Of a DNA stretch of 64,000 bases, positions 51,889-60,974 are shown in pieces (position 1 is the stretch's first letter; each line of letters opens with the position of its first letter). Under the pieces are notes generated by a model. That model saw only the letters and a list, made by a program, of their open reading frames with translations, was not told the DNA's origin and ran no database searches. The translations under genes were made by a program, and so were the position numbers. The DNA is from Reyranella massiliensis 521 (GTDB taxonomy: Bacteria > Pseudomonadota > Alphaproteobacteria > Reyranellales > Reyranellaceae), in the NCBI RefSeq assembly GCF_000312425.1, contig NZ_HE997181.1, positions 3,471,235-3,535,234 of the forward strand. The letters are read 5' to 3'.

Positions 51889-52790
51889 ACGCCCGTCGCG
51901 GCGAGATCGATGGCGCGGCGATACATGGTCATCGCCGCTTCCGGCGTGTTGTAGCCGGCATGGGCCGTCAGCGTGACATTCTCCAGCGCCAGCAGCGGAT
52001 CTTCCGGCGCCACGGGTTCGCGCGCGAACACGTCGGTCGCGTAATGGCCGAGGCGGCCCGCCCGCAGCAGCTCGACCAGCGCCGCCTCCTCGACCACGCC
52101 GGCCCGCGCTGTATTGACCAGGATCGCGCCCGGTTTCATCCGTTCGAGCTTCGCCCGGTCAAGAAAGCCGCGGGTCGCGTCGTTCAGTGCCAAGTGCAGG
52201 CTCACGACATGGGCTCGGGAAAGCAGCTCGTCGAGCGCCACGATGGGTACCGGCGCATCGGCACGCGGCGAACGGTTCCAGGCGATCACCTCCAGACCGA
52301 TGCCCTGGCCGAGCCGCGCCATCTCGCGGCCGATGCCGCCCAGGCCAACGATGCCCAGGGTTTTTCCGCGCAGCTCCATGCCCTGCATGGGCCGCCAGCC
52401 ACCGGCACGCACCAGGGCGTGCATGGTCGCGATGTGTCGCGCCGCCGCGAAGACCAGGCCCATCGCGTGCTCGGCCACCGTCGTGTCGCCGTAGCCGCCG
52501 ATGGTCGAGACCTTGATGCCGAGCCGCTCCGCCGCCGCGAGGTCGACGAAGCTTGCCGCCCCCGTGCCGAGGAAGACGATGTGCCGGAGCCCTGGGCAGA
52601 GCTTCAGCGTTGCCTCGGTGAAGTAGGTGGCATCGTTGATCACGGTGTCGTAGCCCGCAACCAGGGCCGGAATGGCGGCCTCGGCCACCGGCCCCCTGTT
52701 GATCACGACCGGCACGTCGGCAGGCCCATGGACCTGCTTCCAGACGCGGTCGATATCGGGGGTCGAGTCGATGAAAAGCGTGTTGGGCAT
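51885..52790 (-). CDS. D-isomer-specific 2-hydroxyacid dehydrogenase
   Basis: This NAD(P)-dependent dehydrogenase has about 301 residues from ATG 52790 (MPNTLFIDSTPDIDRVW). The Rossmann motif GIVGLGGIGREM is in the middle. The catalytic Arg (NTARAGVVEE), Glu (FAREP) and His (LTAHAGYNTPEA) are all present. It resembles the phosphoglycerate and glyoxylate reductase group. The substrate is unknown. The frame extends further upstream, but the extra part is not family-like. Confidence 0.9.
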   Translation of the reverse strand: MPNTLFIDSTPDIDRVWKQVHGPADVPVVINRGPVAEAAIPALVAGYDTVINDATYFTEATLKLCPGLRHIVFLGTGAASFVDLAAAERLGIKVSTIGGYGDTTVAEHAMGLVFAAARHIATMHALVRAGGWRPMQGMELRGKTLGIVGLGGIGREMARLGQGIGLEVIAWNRSPRADAPVPIVALDELLSRAHVVSLHLALNDATRGFLDRAKLERMKPGAILVNTARAGVVEEAALVELLRAGRLGHYATDVFAREPVAPEDPLLALENVTLTAHAGYNTPEAAMTMYRRAIDLAATGV

Positions 52791-52891
52791 GTCGGATCGG
52801 AGGCGAGTGTGGGCAAAGAGGCAACGGCAAGCCACAGATTTGCGGATATCGGCCGGCGGCGCCAGAAATCTGCCATGCAGGCTGTCCGCCC

Positions 52892-53902
52892 ATGAAGAAG
52901 ACGACCCTCTTGCTCACCGCCCTTGTCCTGCCGCTGCTCGCCGGGACCGCGGGGCATGCGCAGGCGCCCACGGAAGCCGGCCCGCTCGACTTCCTAGTGC
53001 AAAGCGTCTGTCTCGATGCCGCCGGCAAGCCGACCGCGACCCTGCCCACCGACCCGGGCTGCACCCTGCGCCGGCTGCAGCGTTCCGACGATCCGGCCCC
53101 CTATCGCAAGCACGACTGGCCGAACGTGCTGGGAGACCCCTCGACTCCCCGCGGCTATCAGGCCAGCGACTCGGTGGTGATGCACCGTGGCGGCCGTACC
53201 CTGATCGTCCAGACCTTCGACTTCGGCACCAACGGCCGGTCGTTCGGAACCTTCGACGGCGGCCGGGGCGATGGCGGCCAGGTGGCCCTGATCGTGGGCG
53301 ACTGGTCGAGCTTCGTCCTGACCGAGGATGGCGGCGGAGGCGTACAATGGTTTGTCGGCGAAGACTGCCCGGAGCGGCGCTTCCTGTCCTGGCTGATCTT
53401 CCGCGAGCCGGTCGCCGGTGCCTGGCAGGACGGCATGGCCCGGCTGAACATCGCGCCAAACATCGCGAGCTGCCCGCTTCGCTTCAACGACGCCTATACC
53501 CGCTACCGCCGCGACGAGATCGAGTTCCCGTTCCGCATCGCCGGGCCGAACGGGACCAGGGACGAACGCCATAGGCTCGACGTCGTCGTCTCGGAGCACT
53601 ATGGCGGCAGCGATATCCCGTCCGCCGACCATCTGGAGCGTTTCTTCTTTGCCCGCGGCCTGGGCATGGTGCGCTGGGAGCGCTGGGCCAACGGCAAGGT
53701 CACGCGCGACCGGCAGGCTGCCACGGCAATGGCCACCGCGCTGGCACAGACGGCCAGATGCCCTGCCTTGAAGGATTATGGGGCGCCGGGTCGCGACTGG
53801 CTGCTGGCCGACTGCCGGACCTGGACGGTGATGATCCCCCAGGAGCGGCCCTGGTCCGTCGACGACTATGGCTGGCCGGCGCTTCGGGCCTTTGGCCCGT
53901 GA
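52892..53902 (+). CDS. Secreted hypothetical protein
   Basis: This 336-residue protein has a clear signal peptide (MKKTTLLLTALVLPLLAGTAGHAQ). The mature protein is rich in Cys (at least seven), Trp and Gly, and has a GGRGDGGQVALIVGDWSS segment that suggests beta structure. No family is recognised. It stands alone between a divergent dehydrogenase and a convergent porin gene. Disulphide bonds in the periplasm are likely. No catalytic motif is visible. Confidence 0.7.
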   Translation: MKKTTLLLTALVLPLLAGTAGHAQAPTEAGPLDFLVQSVCLDAAGKPTATLPTDPGCTLRRLQRSDDPAPYRKHDWPNVLGDPSTPRGYQASDSVVMHRGGRTLIVQTFDFGTNGRSFGTFDGGRGDGGQVALIVGDWSSFVLTEDGGGGVQWFVGEDCPERRFLSWLIFREPVAGAWQDGMARLNIAPNIASCPLRFNDAYTRYRRDEIEFPFRIAGPNGTRDERHRLDVVVSEHYGGSDIPSADHLERFFFARGLGMVRWERWANGKVTRDRQAATAMATALAQTARCPALKDYGAPGRDWLLADCRTWTVMIPQERPWSVDDYGWPALRAFGP

Positions 53903-54046
53903 CGTTGATCCAGCCCGGCAGGACGCGCGAACCACATCCGACATGCAATAAAAGACGCCGGTCCTGCCCTTGGTGACGCGCTGCAGCTCCGATCCAGACC
54001 GCAGCATGTGCCGCTTGCCCATTCCACGCACGAACATGGCACAAGC

Positions 54047-54075
54047 AAAGAAAAAGGCGGCCCGTGAGGGCCGCC
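54047..54075 (-). terminator. Rho-independent terminator of the OmpA-family gene
   Basis: On the minus strand GGCGGCCC and GGGCCGCC form an 8-bp stem with a TCAC loop, followed by TTTTTCTTT. It lies about 28 nt after the porin stop codon. The stem is strong and the T-tract is good. Confidence 0.9.
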
Positions 54076-54103
54076 TCTTCCTTTGTCTCGGTCAACCAGC
54101 AGC

Positions 54104-55054
54104 TTACTGGATGACGATCTCGACGCGGCGGTTCTGCGGCTCGCGGACGTTCGGGCCGGTCTGAACCAGCAGGCCCTGCTCGCCACGGCCCACAACCGCG
54201 ATGGCCGTCGCCGGCACGCCTTCACGCACCAGGGCGTCCTTCACAGCGTTCGCACGGCGCAGCGACAGCGCCATGTTGTACTGCTCCGAGCCCGACGTGT
54301 CGGTGTGGCCCGTCGCCGTGATGCGCGCGTTGCCCTTGGTCTTGTAGGCCTGAGCGGCCTGCTTGATCGTGTTCAGAGCCTGGGCCGACAGGTTCGAGCG
54401 GTCCCAATCGAAGAACACCATGTACGACGGCGGCGCAACCGGAGCAGCAGCCGGCGGCGGCGGCGGCGGGGTGACGCCGAACTTCCAGGTCACGCCGGCC
54501 AGGGCCAGGATGTTCTGGTTCTGGTAGCTGACGTTGCCGAACGGCGTGTTCACGCTCGGGTTCGTGGTGCCCATGTACCGGCCCTGAACCTGGAAGCGCA
54601 TCGACTCGTTGATGTTGTAGGCGAGGCCGACGATCGCCTGGTAGGCGAACTGCGTGCTGCCCAGCGAAGCGTTGCTGTCGACGAAGGCGACACCGGCACC
54701 GACACCGACGAACGGCGTGATGGAGGAGGTCGGCATGAAGTCGTACAGCACGTTGGCCATGGTGGTCAGCTGACCGACCTTGCCGGTGATCGCGGTGCCG
54801 GGGATGTTCACGTTGGTCGGCAGCTGGCCGTAGCCCACTTCGAGTTCGACGCGCGGGCCGACGAAGTCGTAGCCGATCTGGCCGCCGAAGGCGAAGCCGG
54901 TCGAGGTCGAGGCGTTGGCATTGGAGCCGATGCCCCAAGCAAGGCCGCCACCGGCGCCGACGTAGATGCCCGGCTGGGCGTTGATCTGCGCCTGGGCTGC
55001 CACGGGCAGTGCGGCGAGCGACGCGGCGGCCAGGAAAACCTTGGTCATTTTCAC
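54104..55054 (-). CDS. OmpA-family outer membrane protein
   Basis: This 316-residue protein has a signal peptide (KVFLAAASLAALPVAAQAQ) and an N-terminal beta-barrel of about 190 residues with alternating strands (YVGAGGGLAWGIG, FAYQAIVGLAYNINES). A Pro-rich linker (PPPPPPAAAP) leads to an OmpA C-domain with ARITATGHTDTSGSEQYNM and the RRVEIVIQ end that binds peptidoglycan. The start is GTG 55054 (GGGAG 8 nt upstream); ATG 55048 is also in frame. It is followed by a strong terminator and is therefore a single-gene unit. The long upstream gap probably holds its regulation. Confidence 0.92.
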   Translation of the reverse strand: MKMTKVFLAAASLAALPVAAQAQINAQPGIYVGAGGGLAWGIGSNANASTSTGFAFGGQIGYDFVGPRVELEVGYGQLPTNVNIPGTAITGKVGQLTTMANVLYDFMPTSSITPFVGVGAGVAFVDSNASLGSTQFAYQAIVGLAYNINESMRFQVQGRYMGTTNPSVNTPFGNVSYQNQNILALAGVTWKFGVTPPPPPPAAAPVAPPSYMVFFDWDRSNLSAQALNTIKQAAQAYKTKGNARITATGHTDTSGSEQYNMALSLRRANAVKDALVREGVPATAIAVVGRGEQGLLVQTGPNVREPQNRRVEIVIQ

Positions 55055-55617
55055 GGTTGTATCTCCCGATTGACGGACGGCGTAATGGAGCGGCTGAACT
55101 CGGGACCGATAATAAGGATTTTCGTGCCTTTGTTTAGCCCTTTGCTGCACAGGAATTCATCTCTGTAAGGTTGTGTGGCATCGCGGCCACACAGAGCTGC
55201 CTCATTTCCCTCAAATTCGGCTGGGAATTGTCCTCTCATAAGAGGGCGACCTTATTTTGCCAGTAAAACCGACGTTTCCGAAGGCGACCCGACCGCCTGC
55301 ACGCGTCGCCCGGGCGCGCGCCGATCGGCCCCCCTTTCGCGCTTTCGGCTCCTCGACTGAGGAAAAACGCTCCCCCGGAAAGTGTATCAAAGATTTCAAT
55401 CGCACCGGACGACGACCATCTCGTCATCGAATCCCGCCTCGCTCAATCGGCAGTCCGAGCGTCGGCGAAAAGTGGCATTCGCCGACTCGCCAGCCTATAC
55501 AGGCAGCGACCCACGGAAGGAGAGTGACCAGCCAAGGGACAATCAAGCCGACCCTTCTTCTTCTCAAGCGTAGCCCCGCTGCCCGGTCGCAGCGGCTGGC
55601 GCAGGTCGTTTCTTCGC
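55055..55617. other. 563-bp intergenic region between porin and methyltransferase genes
   Basis: No convincing gene was found. It contains the porin leader, a weak minus-strand -10-like ATAATA (55109-55114), the dyad TGTGTGGC/GCCACACA at 55172-55193 and a small CCTCT/AGAGG hairpin at 55232-55245. The right half is AT-mixed with short non-coding-like frames. It is the likely regulatory region for both flanking genes. Confidence 0.6.
55172..55193. promoter_or_regulatory. Inverted repeat upstream of OmpA-family gene
   Basis: TGTGTGGC and GCCACACA are perfect 8-bp arms separated by 6 nt, about 120 nt before the porin start. It could be an operator or an RNA hairpin in the leader. Confidence 0.4.
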
Positions 55618-56448
55618 ATGCTCATGGATTTGTACACTCATCATCTCGCCACCTGGCCTCGCTCCACCCTGGAGGCCGCCATCCGCCGACGTGTCCAGAC
55701 CGCTTATCTCGGCAACGGGGTGGTCCTCGCCCGAGTCCTCGGCCACCACAAGATGTTCCTGCGCAGCTCGGACCGCGGCTTCGCCTGTCACGTCATGCTC
55801 GACGGCTACTGGGAGATGTGGCTGACGCAGTTCCTGGCCCAGCGACTGAAGCCCGGCATGACGGCGATCGATGTCGGCGCCAATTTTGGGTACTACACGC
55901 TCCTCATGGGTGAAGCGGTCGGCGAGACCGGCCGCGTCGTCGCCGTGGAGCCGAACCCGGACGCGGCTTCGCTGCTGCAGGAGTCGGTCAGCCTGAGTGG
56001 CCACCTGGCGCGAACCCGCATCGTCCCTCAGGCACTCGGCGCCAGCACCGGCCGCGCCTGGCTCTATGCGCCCGACGGCGAGCCCAAGAACGCGTCGCTG
56101 GTCGGTCAGCCCGATCTGCCGGGCGGCACGACCCTGGAAGTCTCGACCGTCACCCTGGACGAGGTGGCTCTGAACTATCCCAAGGTCGACCTGGTGAAGA
56201 TCGACGCCGAGGGCGGCGAACAGGGAATCGTGGCCGGCATGCAGCAGCTCATCGCCCGCGACCGGCCGTTGATCGTGCTGGAGTTCAACGCCGCCCGATA
56301 TGCCGAACCGGCGGCCTTTCTGGACGGACTTCTTGCATACTATGGCAGCACCGTTGAACTGCGGCCGACCGGTGATATCGTGCCGCTGGACCGGGCTTCG
56401 GTGCTCGACCGGACGAGCTACGAGGATCGGCTGCTGGTGTTCGAATGA
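55618..56448 (+). CDS. FkbM-family methyltransferase
   Basis: This 276-residue SAM-dependent methyltransferase has the SAM motif AIDVGANFGYYTLLMGEAVG near residue 82 and the motif VDLVKIDAEGGEQGIVAGM later, both of the FkbM family. Members add O-methyl groups to sugars or other small acceptors. The gene is coupled to the glycosyltransferase by an ATGA overlap, so it probably methylates a surface glycan. It is GC-rich like the backbone. Confidence 0.9.
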   Translation: MLMDLYTHHLATWPRSTLEAAIRRRVQTAYLGNGVVLARVLGHHKMFLRSSDRGFACHVMLDGYWEMWLTQFLAQRLKPGMTAIDVGANFGYYTLLMGEAVGETGRVVAVEPNPDAASLLQESVSLSGHLARTRIVPQALGASTGRAWLYAPDGEPKNASLVGQPDLPGGTTLEVSTVTLDEVALNYPKVDLVKIDAEGGEQGIVAGMQQLIARDRPLIVLEFNAARYAEPAAFLDGLLAYYGSTVELRPTGDIVPLDRASVLDRTSYEDRLLVFE

Positions 56449-57857
56449 CCGACGCGCTCGCCCGCTCCCCTGCTAAATCGGCTTCCGTCACCCAAGCTCA
56501 AGGCAAGGCCGCGGCTGCCGCTGCCGCCCGTCCGGCGCGCGGCACGATTCTCTACGAGGCGCACAACCTCACCTTCAAGGGTGGCACTGGAATCGCCACC
56601 TATGCCCGCGCGCTGGCCCAGGCCGCCGGCCGCCTGGGTTATCAGGTCGACGGCCTGTTCGGCGTCGAGCGCGGCCTGTCGCGCGGCCAGGATGCGCTGA
56701 ACGAGATCCTGGCCTTCGACGCCGTCGACGACAACGAATGGCTCTCGCCGTTCCAGGCCGCCTGGCGCACCCTCAACTATCCCTTCAATGCCCTGGGTGG
56801 CATGCGCCCGGTCGAGTTGCCGCGCAGCGGACTGGTGACGGGACCGATCGCCGATGCCCTGCGCCCCTTCAAGCGTGCCTACGCCTCGACCCGACTGATC
56901 GACATCAGCATGATGCATTTCAAGCTTTATGGCCGGGCGGCGCGCATCAAGGTGCCGGACCAGCCGTCGATCTTCCATGCGACGCACCCCGTGCCGCTCG
57001 CCGTGCGCGGCTGCCCCAACATCTACACCATCCACGACCTGGTGCCGCTGCGGCTGCCCTACACCACGCTCGACAACAAGAAGTACTTCTACCGCCTGCT
57101 GACTTCGCTCGCGCGCACCGCCGACCACATCGTGACCGTGTCGGAGCATTCCCGCCGCGACATCGTCGAGTTCCTCGGCATCGACGAAAGCCGCGTGACC
57201 AATACCTACCAAGCGGTCGACATTCCGGCCCATCTGCTGGACCGCACCGACGGCGAAGTGGCCGACGACCTCGCCAAGCTGTTCGGCCTCGATTTCGGCG
57301 GCTACTTTCTGTTCTACGGCGCCATCGAACCCAAGAAGAACGTCTCGCGCCTGGTCGATGCCTATGCAGGCTCCGGCAGCAAGCTCCCTCTGATTATTGC
57401 CGGCGGCAGTGGCTGGCAGAACCGCGCCGACCTGCGCAAGATCCGCGACGAGCGCTTCACCAACTTCCGCATCGACGGCAACGTCGTGCGCCGCGAGCGG
57501 CAGGTGCGGCGGCTTGAGTTTCTGCCGCACGATCAACTGGTAACGCTCATCAGGGGAGCACGAGCGCTACTGTTTCCGTCGATCTATGAGGGCTTCGGTC
57601 TGCCGGTGATAGAAGCAATGGCGCTTGGGACGCCAGTCCTCACCTCGAATGCGTCATCGCTGCCCGAGGTGGCCGGAGATTCGGCGCTGATCGTAGATCC
57701 CTACTCGGTCGACGATATCATGCGCGGCATTATTGCCATTGAAGCGGATGCTGATCTTAGAAGTGAACTGCAGCAGCGCGGTCGCGTTCAAGCTCAGCAG
57801 TTCTCATTGAATGCGTATGAAACGCGGCTCAGCCACCTCTATGACAGGTTGCGCTAG
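56445..57857 (+). CDS. Glycosyltransferase family 4
   Basis: This 470-residue GT-B glycosyltransferase starts after an Ala-rich N-terminal tail. Sugar-nucleotide binding elements are YTIHDLVPLRLPYTTLDNK in the N-domain and FPSIYEGFGLPVIEAMALGTPV (the E-x7-E motif) in the C-domain. It transfers a sugar during surface polysaccharide assembly. The first 1.1 kb are about as GC-rich as the backbone, while the last 0.3 kb (from about 57.54 kb) drop towards the mid-50s or lower. Its start overlaps the FkbM stop. Confidence 0.93.
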   Translation: MTDALARSPAKSASVTQAQGKAAAAAAARPARGTILYEAHNLTFKGGTGIATYARALAQAAGRLGYQVDGLFGVERGLSRGQDALNEILAFDAVDDNEWLSPFQAAWRTLNYPFNALGGMRPVELPRSGLVTGPIADALRPFKRAYASTRLIDISMMHFKLYGRAARIKVPDQPSIFHATHPVPLAVRGCPNIYTIHDLVPLRLPYTTLDNKKYFYRLLTSLARTADHIVTVSEHSRRDIVEFLGIDESRVTNTYQAVDIPAHLLDRTDGEVADDLAKLFGLDFGGYFLFYGAIEPKKNVSRLVDAYAGSGSKLPLIIAGGSGWQNRADLRKIRDERFTNFRIDGNVVRRERQVRRLEFLPHDQLVTLIRGARALLFPSIYEGFGLPVIEAMALGTPVLTSNASSLPEVAGDSALIVDPYSVDDIMRGIIAIEADADLRSELQQRGRVQAQQFSLNAYETRLSHLYDRLR

Positions 57858-57941
57858 AACTTTCTCATCGATTTCATTACGAGACGGCGTCGATTTCCAA
57901 TCACAAAGTCGCGCGCAGGCTCTACATCCAAAGGTTTCAGA

Positions 57942-58520
57942 ATGTTGACGAGCATCCAGCAGGAATTGAACAGAGGTGCATCTCTCCTTGGCGGTGCCGC
58001 TAGCGATTCAAGACTGATCGAGGCCGTAGCTACAGTAGCCGACGTGTCCGTATCTGCCTTGCGCAATGGCAACAAGATTCTCTTGTGTGGAAATGGCGGG
58101 AGTGCCGCCGATGCGCAACATTGGGCCGGTGAGCTTGTGTCGCGCTTCTACTTCGATCGTCCGGCTCTGCCGGCAATTGCCCTCACGACGGACACATCGA
58201 TCTTGACGGCTATTGGTAACGACTATGGCTACGAGCAGCTCTTTGCACGTCAGGTCCAAGCGTTAGGCAACAAGGGCGACGTTCTGCTCGCCATCTCGAC
58301 ATCGGGCAAATCCCCTAACATCCTGGCCGCCGTTAAGGCAGCTAAAGCAAAATCGGTTGTAACGGTGGGGTTTACTGGCGCGAAGGGAAATGATCTTGCC
58401 GCCCTTGCCGACCATTGCATCCACGCACCATCGGATTCGACTCCTGACATTCAGCTCGTTCACGAGGCCATTGGCCATACGATTTGCATGCTGATCGAAG
58501 AACAGTTGTTCAAGAAATAG
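57942..58520 (+). CDS. gmhA: Sedoheptulose-7-phosphate isomerase
   Basis: This enzyme converts sedoheptulose 7-phosphate to D-glycero-D-manno-heptose 7-phosphate, the first step of heptose synthesis. The 192 residues contain the SIS block LLCGNGGSAADAQHWAGELVSRF, followed by LTTDTSILTAIGNDYGYE and LAISTSGKSPNI, and the late His/Glu segment PDIQLVHEAIGHTIC. AAGG lies before ATG 57942. It starts the four-function GDP-heptose set with the next two genes. Confidence 0.94.
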   Translation: MLTSIQQELNRGASLLGGAASDSRLIEAVATVADVSVSALRNGNKILLCGNGGSAADAQHWAGELVSRFYFDRPALPAIALTTDTSILTAIGNDYGYEQLFARQVQALGNKGDVLLAISTSGKSPNILAAVKAAKAKSVVTVGFTGAKGNDLAALADHCIHAPSDSTPDIQLVHEAIGHTICMLIEEQLFKK

Positions 58521-58603
58521 GCTAACTACCGGCGCTGTCGAAACTAGGTCGTCCCGTCAATCGGGTTGCTGGCGCCATGGACGAAGAGATGGAGAAGTCC
58601 TCA

Positions 58604-59668
58604 ATGGCAATACTAAACGGCCACGACGGCTTGCGTACTACAGTTCGCGCCCGGGCGCCGCTACGTCTGGGACTGGCGGGTGGCGGCACTGATCTTTCTC
58701 CTTATTGCGAGGACTACGGCGGCGCCGTGTTGAACTGCACGATTGACAAGTACGCCTATGCCTTCATCTCCGGTCGCGACGATGGCAACGTTGTCTTCCG
58801 TGCAGTTGATCTTGGTATCGAGGAGACGTTTCCCGTTGACGCCATTCAACATAGCAAACTTGCGCTTCACGCTGGCGTCTATCGGCACTTTGTGAAGGAG
58901 TTCCGCCAAGGATCTCCCTTCGCCGCCACCATCACAACGAATGTCGATGCTCCGGCCGGCTCGGGATTAGGTTCATCCTCTGCTCTGGTCGTCGCACTCG
59001 TAGATGTTATGCGTGCCTATTTGGATGTGCCCCTTGGCCCCTACGACGTCGCGCATTTGGCTTTTGTCATTGAACGCATCGACCTCGGCTTTGCTGGTGG
59101 AAAACAAGATCAGTATGCCGCGGCATTTGGTGGTGTGAACTTCATCGAGTTCCTCGCGGGAGATCGAGTGATCGTAAATCCGCTGCGGATGTCGGATACG
59201 ATCCTTAACGAGATCGAGACCTCGATCGTTGTATGCTTTTCAGGCCAATCTAGAGAATCGGCAATCATCATCGACAATCAGACCGCTGGGATGAAGTCGG
59301 GAACCACAAGAACGATCGATGCACTTCACCAGTTGAAGGCGGACGCTGTGGAAATGAAACGTGCGCTGTTGCAGGGGAATGTCGAAGACATGGCCACTAT
59401 CCTCAATCATTCCTGGATTTCCAAGAAAGCCACCGCTAATGCAGTGACGAACTCGCATCTCGATGCACTTTACGAGATTGGCCTCAAGGCGGGCGCACTC
59501 GGCGGTAAGGTCTCCGGTGCAGGTGGAGGTGGATACATGATGTTCATCGTCCCACCTGAGGAGCGCTATCGTCTCGTGACTGCACTTAATAGCGCCGGCG
59601 CGCAGGCAAGCCCAGTGAAGTTTACACCACTTGGCTGCGAGACTTGGCAGGCCAAGCGTGAAGGTTAG
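58604..59668 (+). CDS. hddA: D-glycero-alpha-D-manno-heptose-7-phosphate kinase
   Basis: This GHMP-family kinase phosphorylates heptose 7-phosphate at C1 to make the 1,7-bisphosphate in the GDP-heptose branch. Its ATP loop is DAPAGSGLGSSSALVVAL; the N-terminal block reads RAPLRLGLAGGGTDLSPYCE and the C-terminal motif is GGKVSGAGGGGYMMF. The start is taken at ATG 58604, with GGAGAA 7 nt upstream; the frame is open from ATG 58577. It follows gmhA by 83 nt and precedes the fused hddC-gmhB gene. Confidence 0.92.
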   Translation: MAILNGHDGLRTTVRARAPLRLGLAGGGTDLSPYCEDYGGAVLNCTIDKYAYAFISGRDDGNVVFRAVDLGIEETFPVDAIQHSKLALHAGVYRHFVKEFRQGSPFAATITTNVDAPAGSGLGSSSALVVALVDVMRAYLDVPLGPYDVAHLAFVIERIDLGFAGGKQDQYAAAFGGVNFIEFLAGDRVIVNPLRMSDTILNEIETSIVVCFSGQSRESAIIIDNQTAGMKSGTTRTIDALHQLKADAVEMKRALLQGNVEDMATILNHSWISKKATANAVTNSHLDALYEIGLKAGALGGKVSGAGGGGYMMFIVPPEERYRLVTALNSAGAQASPVKFTPLGCETWQAKREG

Positions 59669-59726
59669 CCAAAGTGCGTCGCGGCCTCGGCTGGTAAATT
59701 TTCTGAAACAGTGACATGGCGGAGCC

Positions 59727-60935
59727 GTGATACTTACACAGGCGATGATTTTGTGTGGAGGCCTGGGCACTCGACTTGGGCCTTTGACGGCTAGGACACC
59801 CAAGCCCTTGCTGTTGGTTGGTTCTCGCCCCTTTCTCGACGTACTACTGTTCGAATTGGGTCGACATGGCTTCAAGGATGTCGTCCTGCTGGCATCGTTT
59901 CAGGCAGACCAAGTCATCGAGTATGCCCGCGACAATCCGATTGCGAAGCGCTTTGCCCTGAATCTCAAGGTAGTCGTCGAAGAAGAACCGGCGGGTACTG
60001 GAGGTGGGCTTTACAATGCACGTGACCTTGCCTCTGAGTCCTTTCTCCTGATGAATGGCGATTCTTGGATTGACATGAATTTATTGGCAGGAGCAGCAGC
60101 GGTCGAAAAGTCGCCAGACGCGATTGCCGCTCTAGCATTACGTCACCTGGAAAATCCCGATCGTTACGGCACAGTTGTCGTAGAGGATGACCGCATCGTT
60201 TCATTCTCTGAGCGCCCCTCAGGTGCAGATCGCACACTAATAAGCGCGGGAGTATATGTTTTCCGGCGGAAGATACTTTCCTATCTTTCAGAAAGGTGCT
60301 CGCTTGAAGCCGATGTCATGCCATCTCTCTGCAAGAGACATGTAGTGGCCGCGACAATCCATTCCGGCTTCTTCATCGATATTGGCGTTCCGAGCTCCTT
60401 TCAAATGGCGCAAGAGCGAATCCCCCAGCAGATGCACCGGCCAGCTGTATTCTTGGATCGGGATGGCGTGCTAAATTATGATGACGGTTATGTCGGTCAA
60501 ATTGATCGTTTTAGATGGATCGATGGGGCGATCGAGACCGTGCGCGCGCTAAATGATGCAGGCTATCTTGTTTTTGTTGTTACCAATCAGGCAGGGGTAG
60601 CGCATGGCTACTATCCTGAGACCTCTGTCACTGAACTGCATAGTTGGATGCAGATCGAACTACGCAAACACGGCGCCCATATTGACGATATTCGTTATTG
60701 CCCCTTCCATCCTGAAGGAAGGATAACCGCCTACCGTCGAGTTTCCGATTGGCGCAAGCCAGCTAGCGGCATGATCTTGGACCTTTGCAAGTCATGGAAC
60801 GTAAGCACATCGGGGAGCCATTTGGTCGGCGATAAGCTTTCTGACATTGAAGCAGGAAGCGGAGCTGGACTAACACCCCATCTATTTAGAGGGGGAAATC
60901 TGTTGGAGTTTGTTAGGCGACAGCGGATTATCTGA
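59727..60935 (+). CDS. Fused heptose-1-phosphate guanylyltransferase (HddC-like) and bisphosphatase (GmhB-like)
   Basis: This 402-residue fusion has two domains. Residues 1-232 are a nucleotidyltransferase: GGLGTRL at 11-17, K26 in TPKPLLL and NGDSW at 110-114. Residues 237-402 are a HAD phosphatase of the GmhB type, with D244-R-D246-G and later VVTNQAGVAHG, CPFHPEG and VGDKLSDIEAG. GmhB normally carries a zinc site C-x-H ... C-x-C; here the second pair is replaced by VSDWRKP. The phosphatase acts before and the transferase after the 1-phosphate stage. Start GTG 59727 has GGAG close upstream. Confidence 0.9.
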   Translation: MILTQAMILCGGLGTRLGPLTARTPKPLLLVGSRPFLDVLLFELGRHGFKDVVLLASFQADQVIEYARDNPIAKRFALNLKVVVEEEPAGTGGGLYNARDLASESFLLMNGDSWIDMNLLAGAAAVEKSPDAIAALALRHLENPDRYGTVVVEDDRIVSFSERPSGADRTLISAGVYVFRRKILSYLSERCSLEADVMPSLCKRHVVAATIHSGFFIDIGVPSSFQMAQERIPQQMHRPAVFLDRDGVLNYDDGYVGQIDRFRWIDGAIETVRALNDAGYLVFVVTNQAGVAHGYYPETSVTELHSWMQIELRKHGAHIDDIRYCPFHPEGRITAYRRVSDWRKPASGMILDLCKSWNVSTSGSHLVGDKLSDIEAGSGAGLTPHLFRGGNLLEFVRRQRII

Positions 60936-60974
60936 GTTGTGGTGTCACGCGTCATAGATAGGTGAGCTTGGGCT

